64,000 nt of DNA from Candidatus Baldrarchaeota archaeon (lineage in GTDB: Archaea > Asgardarchaeota > Baldrarchaeia > Baldrarchaeales > DXJG01): assembly GCA_019056805.1 (NCBI GenBank), contig DXJG01000002.1, positions 544,515 to 608,514 on the forward strand, read 5' to 3'. This document shows positions 44,882-54,743 of this stretch, one piece after another. Position 1 is the stretch's first letter. Every line of letters starts with the position of its first letter. The position numbers and the translations under genes are program-made. Below the pieces are notes generated by a model, which was not told the origin of the DNA, did not search any database, and saw nothing but the letters and a program-made list of their open reading frames with translations.

Positions 44882-46234
44882 ATGAAAATTTTACTTGACA
44901 TAGATGAAATACCAAACTACTGGTATAACATATTATCAGACCTGCCAAAACCACTCCCACCGCCACTTAATCCTAAAACAAAAACGCCACTTAATTCAAA
45001 CGATTTAAAGAGAATTTTCGTAGAAGAATGCGTAAAACAAGAAGTATCAACTCAACGCTACATAAAAATACCAAAAGAGGTAAGAGAAGCATATATTAGG
45101 GTAGGAAGGCCAACACCACTTCAAAGAGCAACAAAACTAGAGGAAACTTTGCACACGCCTGCAAAAATATTCTTCAAAAGAGAAGATGTTAGCCCTACTG
45201 GAAGCCATAAAACAAATACTGCAATAGCACAAGCCTATTATGCCTTCAAAGAAGGAGTAAAGAGATTGACAACTGAAACTGGGGCTGGACAATGGGGCAG
45301 TGCCTTATCCCTTGCTACAACCATGTTTAATTTAAAAACAACAATATACATGACTAGAAGTTCCTATTTACAAAAACCTTACAGAAAAATTCTAATGGAA
45401 ATCTTTGGAGCTGAAGTTTTACCATCACCAAGCAACAATACATCAATAGGTAGGAAGTTCCTTCAAGAGGATCCGAATCACCCAGGATCTCTTGGCATCG
45501 CAATAAGTGAAGCTTTAGAAGACTGTTTAACTCATGAAGACACAAAATATAGCCTAGGAAGCGTTTTGAACCATGTTTTACTACATCAAACAGTAATAGG
45601 CTTGGAAACAAAGAAACAATTTGAACAAATTAACGAATATCCAGATGTCATAATTGGATGTGTGGGTGGAGGTTCTAACTTCGCAGGAATAGCATATCCT
45701 TTCTTACGCGACAAAATAAAAGAAGAAACATCTACAGAGTTTATTGCTGTTGAACCGTTGGCTGTACCAACATTCACAAAGGGATTATACGCCTATGATT
45801 ATGGTGATACTGGAGAAATGACGCCTCTTCTTAAAATGTTCACGGTTGGACACATTTACAAACCGCCTCCAATCCACGCAGGCGGCCTTCGATACCATGG
45901 AGCTGCACCATCTCTATCTCTCCTAGTTAAAGAAGGTCTTGTAAAGGTTAAAGCATATGGACAAATAGAGGTCTTTGAAGCCGCAAAACTATTCGCCAAA
46001 ACTGAAGGTTTAATACCAGCACCAGAAACTGCCCACGCAGTAAAGGCAGCCATAGAAGAAGCTATAAAAGCTAGGAAAGAGAAAAAAGAAAAAACTATAC
46101 TATTCAACTTTTCAGGACATGGGTTCTTCGATCTACAAGCATATCAAGAATATCTAGAAGGGAGACTTGCTAACTACACCTTGACGGAAGGTAAAATCGA
46201 GAAATCCTTGAAGTCTGTAGTTCTAGAGCCTTAA
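44882..46234 (+). CDS. trpB2: Tryptophan synthase beta chain, TrpB2 type
   Basis: 450 residues, longer than TrpB1 because of the N-terminal and internal TrpB2 inserts. The PLP lysine is in '[13 protein letters not shown]', the phosphate-binding loop is '[11 protein letters not shown]', and the substrate region '[13 protein letters not shown]' is intact. It makes tryptophan from indole and serine. TrpB2 enzymes often act without a TrpA partner, and none is present here. Co-transcribed with the small wHTH gene and overlapping the end of the minus-strand 101-residue gene by four bases. Confidence 0.93.
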   Translation: MKILLDIDEIPNYWYNILSDLPKPLPPPLNPKTKTPLNSNDLKRIFVEECVKQEVSTQRYIKIPKEVREAYIRVGRPTPLQRATKLEETLHTPAKIFFKREDVSPTGSHKTNTAIAQAYYAFKEGVKRLTTETGAGQWGSALSLATTMFNLKTTIYMTRSSYLQKPYRKILMEIFGAEVLPSPSNNTSIGRKFLQEDPNHPGSLGIAISEALEDCLTHEDTKYSLGSVLNHVLLHQTVIGLETKKQFEQINEYPDVIIGCVGGGSNFAGIAYPFLRDKIKEETSTEFIAVEPLAVPTFTKGLYAYDYGDTGEMTPLLKMFTVGHIYKPPPIHAGGLRYHGAAPSLSLLVKEGLVKVKAYGQIEVFEAAKLFAKTEGLIPAPETAHAVKAAIEEAIKARKEKKEKTILFNFSGHGFFDLQAYQEYLEGRLANYTLTEGKIEKSLKSVVLEP

Positions 46235-46536
46235 GTATATTTGGAATAGGTGATGGCGATGCTTAAGAACGATAAAACTATGATTGTCAATGGAAGGAGA
46301 ATCGACAATGCATATAATACATCAAGACTCAAAAATTCTATGGAACCTAAGATTTCTAGGTGTTGCTGTAAAGTTGTAAGTAAGGAAATGAGCGTACCAA
46401 TTAGACATGCAATAGCTATTGCTGTGTAGTTCTTAGATACTTTACTTCCAGAGAGACTAGAAGATATGGAGAAGCTGCATATCATCAAGATGATGTACAT
46501 TACGGCTAAAATGATTGGTAGGTTTTCAATTAACAT
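46231..46536 (-). CDS. Small three-helix membrane protein
   Basis: 101 residues with three hydrophobic helices ('[16 protein letters not shown]', '[13 protein letters not shown]' and a Leu-rich last one). The ATG has AGGTGA upstream. It overlaps the end of the TrpB2 gene by four bases and lies 17 bases after the longin-like gene on the same strand, so it may be the second gene of that unit. Function is unknown. Confidence 0.55.
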   Translation of the reverse strand: MLIENLPIILAVMYIILMICSFSISSSLSGSKVSKNYTAIAIACLIGTLISLLTTLQQHLEILGSIEFLSLDVLYALSILLPLTIIVLSFLSIAITYSKYT

Positions 46537-46553
46537 TTAAGTCACCTCTAATC

Positions 46554-47498
46554 TTAAATTGCATGTAATTTTTTTATTTCTTCTTTTTTTGTTAGAATGA
46601 TTTCTTCTTCAATTTTTCTCCAATGTTTAAGAGCTATTTTTCCAATCAGGGGAGTAAAATATTTAGTGAACGCGATACCGATATACTGTATAATTTCCAT
46701 AATTTCGGAAGGTGTACAATGCCATGCTAATTTTCTAACATCTTTAAATTCTATAGTGTGGTCATGTACTTCTATGTATTCGCTTAACGGTTTAACAATT
46801 TCAACTATAAACTTTTTACTAATTTTTCCACCTAAAATTTCATGAATGAATTGAATTAATTTGTAAATTGATTTTTTACCGATTTCAACTATTCTTTGCA
46901 CAGGATAAACAATATCAATATCTACTAAACCATTTTTAGCAATATCTTTTATTCTAGCAATCGCTTCATCCACGTTTATCTCAACTTCTCTTGCAATTTC
47001 TTCAATCGTTTTATGACCATTTATCGTGGCAAAAAGAGGCCAAAAATCTCTACTAATTTTAACATCTTCTTCAACTCTTTTCTTTAAAATTGGAATGTGA
47101 TAAGGTTTAAGCGTCAAAACCCACAAAATTTTTTCTGCTTCCTTTTCAAATTCATCAAAAATTGCGACGTTTCCATTCCAATTTTTTAACATTTTTCCAT
47201 ATTTTTCCTCAAATCTTTCAGCTAACGCTCTTAAAGCTTCTCTTGAAAGCTTATCCTCATAATCCACTACGAGTGCGCACACCGTATTTTCTCCGCTTTC
47301 AAGCATAATTTTCATATCCTCTGCATCTATGCTTTTTAAAGCCCCTTTGTGCTCTGGAGATATCTCTCTTATAAAAGATGATACTGCTGTCAAGAAACCT
47401 GACACCAAATTTGGGTCAACCTTGCTTGGAGCATAGGTTTTAGTGAATAGGGGAACACCGTTGCGATTGATGATGAATAAAGCATAGATTCGAGGCAA
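46554..47498 (-). CDS. Longin/roadblock-like protein with C-terminal helical and wHTH-like part
   Basis: 314 residues from the TTG at 47498, preceded by GAGGTG. The N-terminal ~140 residues begin 'RIYALFIINRNGVPLF' and have the longin/roadblock alternation of strands and helices. The middle part has a short wHTH-like 'INGHKTIEEIAREVEINVDEA' and the C-terminal ~100 residues are helical. In archaea such proteins are linked with small GTPases. The GTPase at 43.6 kb is 2.2 kb away, but on the other strand. No catalytic site is evident. Confidence 0.6.
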   Translation of the reverse strand: MPRIYALFIINRNGVPLFTKTYAPSKVDPNLVSGFLTAVSSFIREISPEHKGALKSIDAEDMKIMLESGENTVCALVVDYEDKLSREALRALAERFEEKYGKMLKNWNGNVAIFDEFEKEAEKILWVLTLKPYHIPILKKRVEEDVKISRDFWPLFATINGHKTIEEIAREVEINVDEAIARIKDIAKNGLVDIDIVYPVQRIVEIGKKSIYKLIQFIHEILGGKISKKFIVEIVKPLSEYIEVHDHTIEFKDVRKLAWHCTPSEIMEIIQYIGIAFTKYFTPLIGKIALKHWRKIEEEIILTKKEEIKKLHAI

Positions 47499-47667
47499 CT
47501 ATGACACCTCTTTCTCATTCTATAAAGAAACTTTTCCCTTTAAAATTTCCTTCGACAAATTTAAACACAAAACATATCAGTGTAAGAAAGTTGTGTAAAC
47601 GCAAATGATAAGTTTTTATTAAAATTAAAAGATATCGACTTGTACTTTAAGCAGAGAGTGACACTAA

Positions 47668-48618
47668 ATGAGAAACTATAAAGATATTCACAGATTGCTA
47701 CCTCCTGTTAAACTAAAAATCAACAGAGTTGGAGTTAAAAACTTAAAAAAGAAGATTGTCAGAGAGTGTAATGGAACGATAGAAGTGTTAAATGCAAAGA
47801 TTAACGCCTATGTGAATGTTCCAGCCACTTTAAAAGGGGCACATGTATCTAGGAACTTGGAAGCGGTTAATGAGATAATAGAAGAAGCAATAAAAGGCAA
47901 AATATTTAATCTTGAAGACTTTTGCACAGAACTAGCTAAAAAACTATTAGAAAAACACGAATATGCGTCAAATTCAGAGGTAAGCTTAGAAGCGGAATAT
48001 TCGATGGAGAAAAAAACTCCTATAACAAAACTTTCAACACAACAAATGTACACAATACATGCAGGAGCATTCGTTTGGAAAGAAAACGAAAAAATAAAGG
48101 GTAGAAAGTGGATAGGAATCGAAGTCGAAGGTTTAACAGTTTGTCCATGTGCTCAAGAACTAGTAAGAGGATATGTAGAACAAAAACTTCTAGATATAGG
48201 TCTAAACAGAAATTTAATAGATAAAATTATGAAAAACATTCCAATAGCTTCTCATCTACAACGAGGAAAAGCAACATTTATAGTTCACATATGGGATCAT
48301 GAAAAAGTTGATTTTAAAGACTTAATTGAAATTGTTGAAGCCTCATTTAGCTCACCCATACTTGAACTTTTAAAACGTCCAGATGAACAGCAACTCGTAA
48401 TAAAAGCACATGAAAAACCAAAGTTTGCTGAAGATGTCGTTCGAATTATGCTTATAAAATTCTTAGAAAAATATGGAGAAAAGCTTTCAGATGATACATT
48501 TTTAATAGCTCAACAAGAAAGCTTTGAATCTATTCACAGACATAATCTGTATGCTGAAAGAGTTTTAACACTTGGAGAACTAAAAAGAGAAATAAACGGG
48601 GGGAATGTAAATGTATAG
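47668..48618 (+). CDS. mptA: GTP cyclohydrolase MptA (archaeal, methanopterin route)
   Basis: 316 residues of the FolE2/MptA family ('LPPVKLKINRVGVKNLKKKI'). The conserved Cys-Pro-Cys-Ala-Gln motif is in 'GLTVCPCAQELV', with metal ligands. MptA converts GTP to 7,8-dihydro-D-neopterin 2',3'-cyclic phosphate, the first step of tetrahydromethanopterin synthesis. It overlaps the PTPS-like gene by eight bases, so the two form an operon with the DUF362 ferredoxin gene. A methyl-pterin would be the natural methyl source of an HgcA-like corrinoid protein, which is inference. Confidence 0.92.
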   Translation: MRNYKDIHRLLPPVKLKINRVGVKNLKKKIVRECNGTIEVLNAKINAYVNVPATLKGAHVSRNLEAVNEIIEEAIKGKIFNLEDFCTELAKKLLEKHEYASNSEVSLEAEYSMEKKTPITKLSTQQMYTIHAGAFVWKENEKIKGRKWIGIEVEGLTVCPCAQELVRGYVEQKLLDIGLNRNLIDKIMKNIPIASHLQRGKATFIVHIWDHEKVDFKDLIEIVEASFSSPILELLKRPDEQQLVIKAHEKPKFAEDVVRIMLIKFLEKYGEKLSDDTFLIAQQESFESIHRHNLYAERVLTLGELKREINGGNVNV

Positions 48619-49066
48619 TTTAAGGGTTGGAGGAGTTAAAATAAAATTTTCATCAGCTCATTTTCTCGTAGGTCATCCTAAGTGTGGCCGTTTACATGGA
48701 CATAACTGGCTGGTTACAGTTGAGTTCAAAGGACAAGTAGGAGAAGACGGAATGATTATAGATTTTATGGATGTTAAAAAATATTTGAAAGAGATCATTG
48801 AGCCATTAGATCATAAACTTCTAATACCAGCTGTATCCCCTGGCGTAAATGTCAAAGCGAAAAACGATAGGGTTGAATTAGAGCAGGGAGGTAAACTATA
48901 TATTTTGCCTAAAGAAGATGTGCATCTTTTACCGTTAAAAGCTATAACGTGTGAAACACTTGCAAAATATATCTATGATAAAGTTAAGAGTAAATATAGA
49001 AACTTATCGATGAAAGTTTATGTTTCTGAGGATATTGGTGTTGAGGCAAGTTACGGTGAAATTTAG
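48611..49066 (+). CDS. 6-pyruvoyltetrahydropterin synthase / QueD-like protein
   Basis: 151 residues. The zinc ligands are in 'FSSAHFLVGHPKCGRLHGHNW', which also has the Cys of the QueD type (C-x3-H-G-H). The rest matches the T-fold of PTPS. It could make a pterin side-chain precursor next to MptA, or preQ0/archaeosine precursors. The overlap with mptA favours the pterin role. The gene ends directly before the DUF362 gene. Confidence 0.85.
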   Translation: MYSLRVGGVKIKFSSAHFLVGHPKCGRLHGHNWLVTVEFKGQVGEDGMIIDFMDVKKYLKEIIEPLDHKLLIPAVSPGVNVKAKNDRVELEQGGKLYILPKEDVHLLPLKAITCETLAKYIYDKVKSKYRNLSMKVYVSEDIGVEASYGEI

Positions 49067-49075
49067 GTGATAGAT

Positions 49076-50245
49076 TTGGAGAGGGTTGCAATCATAAAAA
49101 TTGAAAACGACAATGTTTATGATGCTGTGAAGAAGGCAATAGAAGCAGCTGAACAACCAGACCTTAGTTCGGGAGACACCGTAATCGTTAAACCAAATCT
49201 ATGTGCACCAAAACCCTATGATAGTGGCGTAATAACAAATATAGAAGTCATAAAAGCTGTTTGCAAATATCTAGTTGAAGAAATGAATGTAAAAACTTTC
49301 GTAGGAGATATGCCAATAGTTGGATGGGATCCCAAAGAAGTCTATCAGGAACTTAGAATAAAGGAAGAAGTTGAAAAAGTTGGTGCACAATTTCTAGATT
49401 TTAGTGAAGAGGAATTCATAAAAATAGAAGTTCCAGATGGAAAAAAGCTTAAATCAGTTAAAATATTGAAAAGGGCTTTCGAAGTAGACGGAATTATTAG
49501 TTTACCTGTCATGAAAAATCATTTCTTAACTGGAGTAACCTTATCAATAAAAAATCTAAAAGGCTTAATTGCTCAAGATCAAAGAACAAAAATACATGTT
49601 TTAGGGCTTCACGAACCAATAGTAGATCTATTTCAAGCATTAAAAAACCAGATAAAATATGCAATTGTAGATGGTACTTATGCGGCAAATCAAGTAAAAC
49701 CTTCAGGCCCATACTATGGGCCTATAGAGCCTGGAGAAATAGTAAAAATGAATCTCATCATAGCTGGAAGAGATCCAGTGGCCGTAGATGCAGTAACTAG
49801 CAGAGTTATGGGATTTGACCCTAAAAAAATAAAAATTATTAGCATTGCTGCTGAAAGATGTCTTGGAGAGATAGAAGATATCGAGGTCGTTGGTGAGGAA
49901 GCTAAACCTATCAAAAAATTCAAACCGAGTTTCACAGGAAGAATAATATCATTTGTTAGTAGAATCTGGGCTAGTAGAATGCTTAATCCTCTTCTACATC
50001 CATTTGCAAAGAAACTTTACGGTCCACAAATGGTTACTTTAAGTAAGGCTCAAAAAGAAGTTGGAGAAGGAAAGAAAGGCACTGTTATCCTTGTAGGTGA
50101 ATGTGACGGTTGTGGTGTTTGTGTTAAATCTTGCAAAGTAAATAATATTCAGCTTGTGGATGGAAAGCCGATTATAGGCGATAAATGTATAAAATGTTTC
50201 ATTTGCGTTGAAGTTTGTCCGAAATCAGCACTAGCAATTCAGTAA
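49076..50245 (+). CDS. DUF362 protein with C-terminal ferredoxin domain
   Basis: 389 residues from the TTG at 49076, which has GGTGAT upstream; a GTG at 49067 immediately after the PTPS stop is an alternative. The DUF362 core is followed by a C-terminal 2[4Fe-4S] domain (CDGCGVCVKSCKVNNI and CIKCFICVEVCPKSA). The 'GRDPVAVDAVTSRVMGFD' segment is typical. Reaction unknown. Its close coupling to mptA and PTPS suggests a redox step in pterin metabolism, which is inference. Confidence 0.85.
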   Translation: MERVAIIKIENDNVYDAVKKAIEAAEQPDLSSGDTVIVKPNLCAPKPYDSGVITNIEVIKAVCKYLVEEMNVKTFVGDMPIVGWDPKEVYQELRIKEEVEKVGAQFLDFSEEEFIKIEVPDGKKLKSVKILKRAFEVDGIISLPVMKNHFLTGVTLSIKNLKGLIAQDQRTKIHVLGLHEPIVDLFQALKNQIKYAIVDGTYAANQVKPSGPYYGPIEPGEIVKMNLIIAGRDPVAVDAVTSRVMGFDPKKIKIISIAAERCLGEIEDIEVVGEEAKPIKKFKPSFTGRIISFVSRIWASRMLNPLLHPFAKKLYGPQMVTLSKAQKEVGEGKKGTVILVGECDGCGVCVKSCKVNNIQLVDGKPIIGDKCIKCFICVEVCPKSALAIQ

Positions 50246-50306
50246 CCTAAATTGTTACATAATACGGAATCATAAGTTTAATTTGTGTAGAAAAAAGAAA
50301 ATTAGA

Positions 50307-51251
50307 TTATATTTTTTCTATATCAACTTCTTTTCTCCCGATTTTAGCTATTTCTGTAAGTGCGTAAAATCTTCTTTGAATCTGAGGGTTCAAACATTCT
50401 CCAATGGCACTTCCCAACATTCCGATTGCTAAAACCAGAAATCCAAGGCAGACACCAGGAGGTACAAGAATCCACCATGCACCAACTTGAAGTGCACCCA
50501 TACTTTGCGAATAAGCCAACATAGCACCCCAAGTAAAAATATAAGGCACATCTTGTTGTTCAGAAGTTCCTAATCTTCTTTTAAAACCTAAGTATGCTAA
50601 CCCAGCCTGAAGAAGAACAGATAAAGCAGCAGTATACATTAGAGAGGCAATAGCAACAGGTACAATATCTGGGAGAATTACTTTAAAAAGTATATACCTA
50701 TCACTAGCCCCAATAGCCTTCGTAGCTTCTACGTATCCCTCTTCCTTTACAACTAAAACGTAGGATTTCACTGTTTTTGCGGTAATAGGCCAAGTAGTTA
50801 ACCCAACAATGCCAATAAAACCAAGTAAATTTGGTGTAGTTTCTAGAAAAACCCATCCAACAAAAATTATCAAGGGTATTCCTAGAAGAGCATCAGTAAT
50901 TCTATCTAAGATATATGCAAACCATTTTCCCGTGTAATAACCAGAAATCAAACCCACAACAATTCCAATGACAAGAGCGATAGTTATCGAGGCAAAAGCC
51001 ATTAAGAGAGTCAAGGGAGTATATTTAATAAGCATTAAAAACACGTCTTGACCAAAACCATTTGTACCAAAAGGATGTTTCAAAGAGGGTAAGGCGAACG
51101 TTTCCCTAAAATTATATGGATTTTGCGGATTAAATATAAGATCGTAGATAGAAAAGAAAGCAAAAATAGAAAGCACAATTAAACTAAATTTTGCCTTACC
51201 ATTCCTAGCAAATTCCTTCAGGAAAGCTTTAATGTTTAGAGACGTCTCCAT
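50307..51251 (-). CDS. Oligopeptide-type ABC permease (OppC-like)
   Basis: 314 residues from the ATG at 51251, chosen for the GAGAGGG site upstream. Six helices with the N-terminal 'FGTNGFGQDVFLMLIKYTPLTLL' region typical of OppC/DppC, and the cytoplasmic coupling loop 'YVEATKAIGASDRYILFKVILP' (EAA motif). It is the second permease gene, starting one base after the OppB-like stop. No substrate-binding protein and no ATPase of this type are in the window. Confidence 0.9.
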   Translation of the reverse strand: METSLNIKAFLKEFARNGKAKFSLIVLSIFAFFSIYDLIFNPQNPYNFRETFALPSLKHPFGTNGFGQDVFLMLIKYTPLTLLMAFASITIALVIGIVVGLISGYYTGKWFAYILDRITDALLGIPLIIFVGWVFLETTPNLLGFIGIVGLTTWPITAKTVKSYVLVVKEEGYVEATKAIGASDRYILFKVILPDIVPVAIASLMYTAALSVLLQAGLAYLGFKRRLGTSEQQDVPYIFTWGAMLAYSQSMGALQVGAWWILVPPGVCLGFLVLAIGMLGSAIGECLNPQIQRRFYALTEIAKIGRKEVDIEKI

Positions 51252-51252
51252 G

Positions 51253-52191
51253 TTAGCCCTCTCCTTCAAAACGTATTCGAGGATCTAGAAAAGCGTATGA
51301 AACATCAAGCACATAAATGGTCGCAATAACAACGAGAGAGAAAAGCAAAAAACTAGCTAGCAGCAAACCTAAATCTGGGCCAAAAATAAACCCTGTAGCA
51401 CTTCTGTAAAGTAAAAATCCAAGCCCTTGTATCGAAAATAATACTTCCGTGAGAATAATGTTTGTGGAGAAAAGCACTAAACTTAAACCAAACATACTTA
51501 AAGAAGGAAGAATAGCTGCTCTAGCAGCATGCTTATGAATAATATCTTTTTCGCTAAGTCCTTTGGCTTTAGCGGTTCTAATAAAATCTTCATTTAAAAT
51601 TCCAATCATAGAATTTCGCATAATAATGTAAAAAATTCCTGTACTTGTTAAAGTAAGAGAAAGAACTGGTAGGAAAATATGTTTTACAAGATCCAAAATG
51701 TAGGCAGCCGGATTTTCGGGAAAAGTGTATCTAAGGGGGATTTCATGCAAGCCAAAGGTTGGAAACCAGCCTAAACCAACAGAAAAAATTAGAAGAAGCA
51801 ACATACCGATCCAAAAAACAGGCAAACCATACATGAAGAGCCAAAAACCAGTATAAACATCGTCTTCTATGCTTTCACGTTTCCACGCACCTCTAGCGCC
51901 CATAATATAGCCTATAATTATTGATATAACTATTGCTGGAAGCAGAATAATAAGAGTTCTAAAAACTCCGATCTCTATAGCTTCAATTGTAGGTATACCC
52001 CAGCGAGATTTACCAAATTTTTCAACGAAAATAAATTTAAGATAAGCTAAAAAACTCTGTAAGATTGAAACTTGAGGATAAATCTTAGAAAGTGGAAGAT
52101 AAAAGAATGCATAAAACCCCATAAAGAACACAATTATATAAGTAACCATCGAATCCACTAATCGTCTAAGAATATATCTCCGCAATCCCAT
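51253..52191 (-). CDS. Oligopeptide-type ABC permease (OppB-like)
   Basis: 312 residues from the ATG at 52191, which has GAGGG upstream. The N-terminal helix after 'MGLRRYILRRLVDSMVTYIIVFF' is typical, and the coupling loop 'FIRTAKAKGLSEKDIIHKHAARAA' is the EAA motif. It forms the heterodimeric permease with the next gene. An ABC importer would also need a binding protein and two ATPases, which are not adjacent here. Confidence 0.9.
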   Translation of the reverse strand: MGLRRYILRRLVDSMVTYIIVFFMGFYAFFYLPLSKIYPQVSILQSFLAYLKFIFVEKFGKSRWGIPTIEAIEIGVFRTLIILLPAIVISIIIGYIMGARGAWKRESIEDDVYTGFWLFMYGLPVFWIGMLLLLIFSVGLGWFPTFGLHEIPLRYTFPENPAAYILDLVKHIFLPVLSLTLTSTGIFYIIMRNSMIGILNEDFIRTAKAKGLSEKDIIHKHAARAAILPSLSMFGLSLVLFSTNIILTEVLFSIQGLGFLLYRSATGFIFGPDLGLLLASFLLFSLVVIATIYVLDVSYAFLDPRIRFEGEG

Positions 52192-52342
52192 TACAAATCC
52201 CTCAATAGGTATCAAAAAGTGTAACACAGAGATAATTTATTGCTTCTCATTGTGGCAAATCGAAAAAATCGACAAATAATATTTTAATTGTTAAAATGGT
52301 ATAATTCTTGTTACGAAAATAACAAGATGCCTTATTATTAAA

Positions 52343-53527
52343 TTAATGTTGTGATAATTTGTAAAGTACAATTGCAAAGATAAGCAAAGTGAACTGCAGA
52401 TAGAAAGGTGCTAATGGTGCAATTCTATGTGCCATTGTTCCAGCTATTAAAGGTGCTAAGATTCCAAGAGTTCTATGTATTGAAGAGATTGTACCTAGAA
52501 TACTTCCTCTCATATTGGATGGGATGAATTCGAAAAGATAAGATCGATGGAATATAAGCCAAATAGTGTGACCAAGTTCCATAACCATGGTGGCTACAAA
52601 AAGAAGCGTAAAAATTTGTATGGAACTTAATTTCCAATATTCTAAGGTTCCGGTGAAAATCGCGTAAATGGTCATCAAAATTACTCCTGTATAAAGCATT
52701 TTGAATCTACTTTCTTTACCAGCTTTATCGGCGATGAAAGACGCGAAAATACTTGTACTTGAGATAGCAACTTCTATGAGAACAACAAAGAATACGCTAA
52801 GTGATAAAACGTTGAAAATATAGTTATCTAAAACCAATCCATAAGTTAGTCCAAAGCTAAAAACTATAAGTATCTCAGCAGCGGCCACAGATAAAATCTC
52901 CCTAGGAATCTTTGCTTTACCCTTTTCCTTCAACCTAACAGTTTGTGAGGTTTCAGGAAGAAGTTTTTGAATATATATTAGAAAGAAGACGGAAGATAAA
53001 CCGGAGATAATAAAGAGCATTCTAAAAGCTTCAAGGGATGTGAAGAAAAAACCAAGTAAAATACCAATAATCGGGAAGGTTATAAGTTGAGCAGCTTCAG
53101 GTAGAGCCATATGGTAAACATAAACTTTTTCTCTAATATCTTCAGGGTAGGCATCTCTTTCATAAACTTGATATGAAACCGTGAAAACTCCGCCAATCCT
53201 TTCTAAAAAACTACCTAGTATGATGTGAATTGGAGATGTTGCATAAGCATAAATAAAATTTGCGGAAGCAAAAGTTACTTCTATAATAGACATAGCAGTC
53301 TTGACAGATAACGCTTTGTCTAATGCTCTACCTATTAAGAAGGTGAATACAACACCCATTAAAGCTGAAACGGCATAAAGAATACCAGCCATTTCGACAT
53401 TAAAACCTAGCTTAAACAGATAAACTGGAAATATAACATCAACGATGAGGAAAGGTGAAGCAAGAGTATAGTAAATTATAAGCCTTTTAGCAGCTAATGG
53501 AAATGATCTGAACTCTTTTAACACCAT
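52343..53527 (-). CDS. Major facilitator superfamily transporter
   Basis: 394 residues with twelve helices. MFS loop motifs are weak but visible ('LIGRALDKALSVKTAMSI' after helix 2; 'ASFIADKAGKESRFKMLYTG' at the equivalent place in the second half). The substrate is unknown. It lies upstream of the OppB-like gene on the same strand with a 151-base AT-rich gap that probably holds a separate promoter. Confidence 0.8.
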   Translation of the reverse strand: MVLKEFRSFPLAAKRLIIYYTLASPFLIVDVIFPVYLFKLGFNVEMAGILYAVSALMGVVFTFLIGRALDKALSVKTAMSIIEVTFASANFIYAYATSPIHIILGSFLERIGGVFTVSYQVYERDAYPEDIREKVYVYHMALPEAAQLITFPIIGILLGFFFTSLEAFRMLFIISGLSSVFFLIYIQKLLPETSQTVRLKEKGKAKIPREILSVAAAEILIVFSFGLTYGLVLDNYIFNVLSLSVFFVVLIEVAISSTSIFASFIADKAGKESRFKMLYTGVILMTIYAIFTGTLEYWKLSSIQIFTLLFVATMVMELGHTIWLIFHRSYLFEFIPSNMRGSILGTISSIHRTLGILAPLIAGTMAHRIAPLAPFYLQFTLLIFAIVLYKLSQH

Positions 53528-53872
53528 GACCGCCCTTCGATAACTAGCATTTATCTGAGTATCAAGAATGGACTGTGATATTAAAAACCGAAAACTATTA
53601 TTTTAAATATTTTTGGCACATCTCTTAGCCGTGTCTATTAAAGCTAGAAGTAAAATGGTAACTAAGCTTTTTACTTTAAAGGTAACGGTTCCGCTGTATG
53701 TATCTCTTTTGCGAATATTTTAAGTTTATAGACATTTTTCCGCGATTTTCTAAAGGATAACTATATAAATACTGTAATACATAGTTCATTATCCATTTTT
53801 AATCTCTACTATGACCCGTAGACCCTCGTTAAGATGGATTATACAGCTAAACAATATTTAGAGGTTAAATAG
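53528..53872. other. Intergenic region with a promoter for the helical protein
   Basis: 345 bases between divergent genes. A TATA-like ACTATATAAATACTG lies near 53760-53774 on the + strand. I see nothing else that can be named. Confidence 0.4.
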
Positions 53873-54463
53873 TTGAAAAATATAAAACACGAAATTTCAG
53901 AGGTTTTAAACGAAATATTACTTGTTATTGAAAGAATGATAAAGTTAAATCTTCAAAAATATCCGGATAGCATCTTTTCACAATATAAGATCCCCGAGGC
54001 ATACTTAGATATTGTAGAGAAAAATTTTACTGAACTTTTCCACCAAGTTGAAAAACTTAAAACCTATCTGAAAATAAAAAAGGAATTTTACAGATCAATA
54101 AGAGATCTAATTACTACAATCCAAACATTAATCAAAGAAATGGAAATAACACAAAATGAAGTAAGAATTCTAATACTCCCAGCATATAAGAGAATGCTAG
54201 ATGCAGGACTTGAAAACTTTAAAATAAACAGAGAGATAAAAGAAAAAATACAAATCTTAGATGTGATTAGTGAACATTTCAAAAAATCACTAAAAAGAAT
54301 TGAATTGTCACTAATCGCCACAGGTTATGACAGAAAAAGAAATACAGACGATTTGGAAGAAGCACTAACGCTAATAATTCAAGGAGACGTTACGGGTGCA
54401 AAAGAAAGGATAGAACACGTGAAAGAAAGACTAAAACAACTTGAAAAAAAGGATATTAGATAG
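53873..54463 (+). CDS. All-helical protein of unknown function
   Basis: 196 residues from a TTG that follows GAGGT. The whole chain is predicted helical with coiled-coil-like heptads (for example 'EVLNEILLVIERMIKL' and 'RIEHVKERLKQLEKKDI'). No enzyme motif or membrane helix is seen. It stands between the divergent MFS gene and a candidate C/D box RNA. I do not recognise the family. Confidence 0.55.
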   Translation: MKNIKHEISEVLNEILLVIERMIKLNLQKYPDSIFSQYKIPEAYLDIVEKNFTELFHQVEKLKTYLKIKKEFYRSIRDLITTIQTLIKEMEITQNEVRILILPAYKRMLDAGLENFKINREIKEKIQILDVISEHFKKSLKRIELSLIATGYDRKRNTDDLEEALTLIIQGDVTGAKERIEHVKERLKQLEKKDIR

Positions 54464-54559
54464 ACGTTACATGTACAGCAAATACTACTTACAAAATTTT
54501 ATGACATAAATTTGTTCTAGCATAAATTATTAAAGGGCTTCAACATTTAAATTATCAGG

Positions 54560-54611
54560 ATGATGACGGCTGGGACAACGATAGAAAGATGAAGAATTTG
54601 CCGATTGCTGA
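54560..54611 (+). ncRNA. Candidate C/D box guide RNA
   Basis: A perfect C box (ATGATGA, 54560-54566) is followed by a C'-like GATGAAG (54588-54594) 21 bases later and then by a D box CTGA (54608-54611) 13 bases after that. The size is right for an archaeal guide RNA. A clear D' box is lacking. A TATA-like AAATTATTAA lies 27-37 bases upstream, in a place for its own promoter. The guide target has not been checked. Confidence 0.4.
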
Positions 54612-54743
54612 CTTTTTCCATTCCTTACAAATAGGGGCAACAAACCAAAACCACTCCACATTTACCATAAATATTTGTAAAACTAATATTTAACGATCAA
54701 ACGTAATCTTAAGATACAATTTACCTTCATCATGGAGATTAAA

